A DNA stretch of 64,000 bases, taken from the NCBI GenBank assembly GCA_030549335.1, contig CM060192.1:24308157-24372156 (forward strand). The letters run 5' to 3'. The translations under genes and the position numbers were made by a program. The stretch comes from Pontederia crassipes. Taxonomy: Eukaryota; Streptophyta; Magnoliopsida; Commelinales; Pontederiaceae. The number at the start of each line of letters is the position of its first letter. The first letter of the stretch is position 1. Under the pieces are notes generated by a model. The model did not search any database, had not been told where the DNA came from, and saw only the letters and a list, made by a program, of their open reading frames with translations. Of this stretch, positions 60,780-64,000 are shown piece after piece.

Positions 60780-63530
60780 ACTAATTTATTAGGATTTAAA
60801 TGTGATAAATAAGTTAGTCTATTTTAAACATTTTAAAATTCAATTTAAATCTAACAAGACCTCATTTTCTAAATTAATTTTTCTTACATAATTAACTATT
60901 TTCCAAAAAAACAGAATTTTTTTATGATTTGTAAATTTGTATTTATTTTATAAGGAGATTTTAATTTTTATTGGACTCAAATAGAATTCTTTGTTTAAAT
61001 TATTTCTAAATTTTGAAAATAAGGAATATCTTCTAAAATGAAATAGTTCTACATTACCTTTTAGAAAGAAAAGATTATTTATTTTAATCATACTCAAATT
61101 GATTAAAAAAAGAAAAAAATAAGCTTAACTTGACTTAGTCTGAGTTATTTATTTTAAATTATTTTTATATTTCGAAAATAACATGTTCTCTTTTAGAGCA
61201 ATATTATTTTTATCTATACATTATTCTTAGAAAATAAAATATTATTTATTTCAATCATAACTAAAGAATCTGCTTATAATAAAAATACTCATTCATTTAA
61301 TCTTCTTTTATTTTGAAATTTCGAAAATAAAAAAATACTTACAAAATATCATTTAGAAAGAAAATAATTTATTTTGATATAATCAAATGGATAAAAAAAG
61401 ATTAATATTAATTTGACTCAAATTAAATTTTATTTTATATTATTTTTAAATTCCAAAAATAACAAATTATTTTTAATTTACATTATATCTTTTAGAAAGA
61501 AAATAATATTCATTCCAATCATAATTAAAAGAAAAGTTTAATCTTAATATGACTCAAATTGAATTATACATTTTAAATTATTTTTTAATTCCAGAAAATG
61601 ACAAATTTTTTTAAATAGGAAATATTTTTACTTGTAATCATACTCAAATTGATAGAAATAAAATTTTTAAATTAATTTTACTCAAATTAAATTATTTACT
61701 TATAAATTTTTAGTTCTGAAAGTAAAAATTATTTTTTTTTCTTTTTACCTTATATAACATACTATTGTAAGATTATTTATCTTTAATTTTAATCATTCTC
61801 AAATTAATAAAAGAAGAAAGATTAATCTTAATTTGACTCAAATTGAATTATTTTAAAATTTCGAAAATAAAAATACTTACAAAATATCTTTTAGAAATAA
61901 AATAATTTATTTTAATATACTCAAATGGATAAAAGGAAAAGATTAATGTTAACTTGTCTCAAATTAAATTTTTATTTCATCTTTTTTTATTCCGAAAATA
62001 AAAAAAATTATTTTTTATTTACATAATATATTTTAGAAAGACAATAATATTTATTTTAATCATACTCAAATTGATAAAAAAAGTTTAATCTTATATCACT
62101 CAAATTGATAAAAAAAAAGTTGTATATACTCTTACCCTATGTAGCATACTTTCTATGATTAGTTTTATCTTTTAGATTTAAACTGAATTTATATTTTATT
62201 TTATTTTTTAATTCCAAAAATAAGATTTAAACTTCTTAATTATGTTAATTATTATTATTTGACATGTGCCATCTGATAATCTATCATTTAGAAAGAAAAC
62301 AATTTATTTTAATATACTCAAATGGATAAAAAGAAAAGATTAATATTAATTTGACTCAAATGAATTTTTGTTTTATATTATTTTTTATGTCCAAAGATAG
62401 AAAGAAAATAATATTTATTTTAATCATACTCAGATTGATAAAAAGAAAAGTTTAATCATAACAGACTCAAATTGAATTATATATTTTAAATTATTTTTTA
62501 AAATTATATTTTAAAAGCAATCATAAATAATTTTAAATTATTTGTTTTAAATCATTTTTTAATTCCATAAAATGAAAAATTATTTTTTAAATAGGAATTA
62601 TTTATACTTGTAGTCATACTCAAATTAATATTAATGAAATATTAAACTTAATTTGACTCAAATTAAATTATTTATTTATAAATTTTTAGTTTTTTTACCT
62701 TATATAACATACTATTAAAATATTATTTATCTTTAATTTTAATCATACTCAAATTGATAAAAGAAGAAATATTAATCTTAATTTGAGTTAATTTAAAATT
62801 TTATTTTATATTATTTTTAAACTTTAAAATAAAAGAATACTTACAAAATATCTTTTATAAATAAAATAATTTATTTTAATATACTTAAATGGATAAAAAT
62901 AAAAGACTAATCATAACTTGACTCAAATTAAATTTTTATTTTATATTATTTTTTAATTCCGAAAATAAAAAATTATTTTTTACTTATATAATATCTTTTA
63001 GAAAGAAAATAATATTTATTTTAATCATACTCAAATTGATAAAAAAAGTTTAATCTTATATGACTCAAATTGATAAAAAAAAGTTTTATGTATTTTTACC
63101 TTAAGTAATTTGATCTTTTATATTTAAACTGATTTTTTATTTCATATTGGTTTTTAATTCAGAAAATAAGATTTAAACTTCTTAATTATGTTGATGATTA
63201 TGTGCATCGTTATATTCCGCCACTAATCGCGCATGAGTTTTATATTATTTTTTAAATCCGAAAATAACAAATTATTTTTTACTTACATAATATCTTTTAG
63301 AAAGAAAATAATATTTATTTTAATCATACTCAAATTGATAAAAAAAGTTTAATCTTATATGACTCAAATTGATAAGAAAAAGTTTTATATATTGTTACCT
63401 TATGTGATAGACTTTCTATGATTTATTTTATCTTTTAGATTTAAACTGAATTTTTATTTTATAGCATTTTTTTAATTTCGAGAATAAGATTTAAATTTCT
63501 AATTATGTTAATTATTATTATTTGACATGT
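60780..63530. repeat. AT-rich array of diverged repeat units
   Basis: The sequence is built from variants of a roughly 130-140 bp unit: 'ttttagaaagaaaataatatt', 'tattttaatcatactcaaat', 'tgataaaaa..agtttaatctta', 'tgactcaaattgaa', 'ttattttttaattccgaaaa'. A longer order is visible: 61860-62270 and 62815-63210 match over about 400 bp, a shift of about 950 bp, and 62999 and 63298 repeat at about 300 bp. It is very AT-rich with no coding potential. It could be a satellite-like array or the body of a decayed repetitive element. Confidence 0.7.
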
Positions 63531-64000
63531 GTTGTCGTTATATTTTGCCACTTGTTGCGTTCTCGGCTCTCATGCTTTTACCTTCATTTTTATTTTCAAA
63601 ATGGATATGAATGAAGATCATATCATTGATGTGTAATTAGTTGGCGTCTCAATATGCACACAATAATTATCATGGGGGCGCAATGGGTGTTCTTTACTTT
63701 GCCACGCACAATGATCATCATGTGGTGAATTATTTATTGAATATATAATTATTAACTATCGGTGTTAATTAGTGAATCCAACTAAATAAGTTTTTTTTCT
63801 ACAAATATGTTGATTGAATCAGTGGATAGATAGATGCAAACGATCTTATTGAATATAATAAACAATAGGGAATAAGGAGCTTGTGGCCCGCCATCGATCG
63901 CGGATGATTCGAATTGTGCACAAAATGAAAGGAATGTCGGTCCACGGGCGGTCTAAACTTGGTTCAAAGGATTTTTTCGATTTGTGGATCGATTTTTTTT
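63531..64000. other. Intergenic DNA, nothing recognised
   Basis: Composition becomes less AT-rich to the right; no gene or element border that I can support. Confidence 0.5.

Overview
This is a 64 kb piece of a flowering-plant nuclear genome. The evidence is intron-split genes with GT-AG borders, a pentatricopeptide-repeat (PPR) gene, a plant-type Rab5, and a dense nest of plant LTR retrotransposons, CACTA, Mutator-like, RTE, L1 and SINE sequences. The GC-rich 5' half of the PPR gene hints at a monocot, but I cannot name the species. I see no bacterial-type operon, CRISPR array, rRNA or intact tRNA gene.

Only four host genes are supported. They are a TLC-domain membrane protein (coding 26866-30401, +, 8 coding exons), a conventional Rab5/RABF2 GTPase (41757-45671, -, 7 exons), a PAM18/TIM14 mitochondrial import J-protein (57187-58212, +, coding exon 1 is only the ATG), and an intronless PLS-class PPR protein (58968-60689, -). 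The last two are convergent. The PAM18 gene carries an apparent one-base deletion in an A-run that replaces the end of its J domain.

Layout: 1-10.1 kb holds two nested Tat/Athila-like Ty3/gypsy elements. Element A contributes its 3' end and 3' LTR, and appears inserted in the 5' LTR of element B, which keeps a gag fragment and a 3' LTR. 10.1-11.7 kb is the right end of a CACTA element. 11.7-13.6 kb looks like a third, decayed LTR of the Tat/Athila style. 13.75-23.2 kb is a reverse-oriented gypsy element of the del/Tekay style; its gag is interrupted by a gag-only Copia element with an unusual LTR-internal-LTR-internal-LTR-tail structure and a perfect TCATA target duplication. 23.2-25.3 kb is AT-rich spacer before the TLC gene. 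30.8-35.8 kb is a candidate Mutator-like element containing a solo gypsy LTR. 35.9-40.2 kb is a non-autonomous LTR element (LARD/TR-GAG type) with tandem repeats. 40.2-41.7 kb holds a possible foldback element.

Between the Rab5 and PAM18 genes are a foldback element (46.1-46.9 kb), an LTR-like stretch (47.5-48.5 kb), a tRNA-derived SINE (49.5 kb), a structurally complete but transposase-deleted CACTA element (50.2-54.6 kb) and a GC-rich Mutator-like element with a perfect 9-bp target duplication (55.0-55.9 kb). 60.8-63.5 kb is an AT-rich array of related units.

The four genes do not form a pathway; they are ordinary housekeeping or organelle genes separated by transposons. I found no convincing new gene system. 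The best leads are the PAM18 frameshift, the three-LTR Copia structure, the SINE, and the several non-autonomous elements whose ends and target duplications can be read directly.
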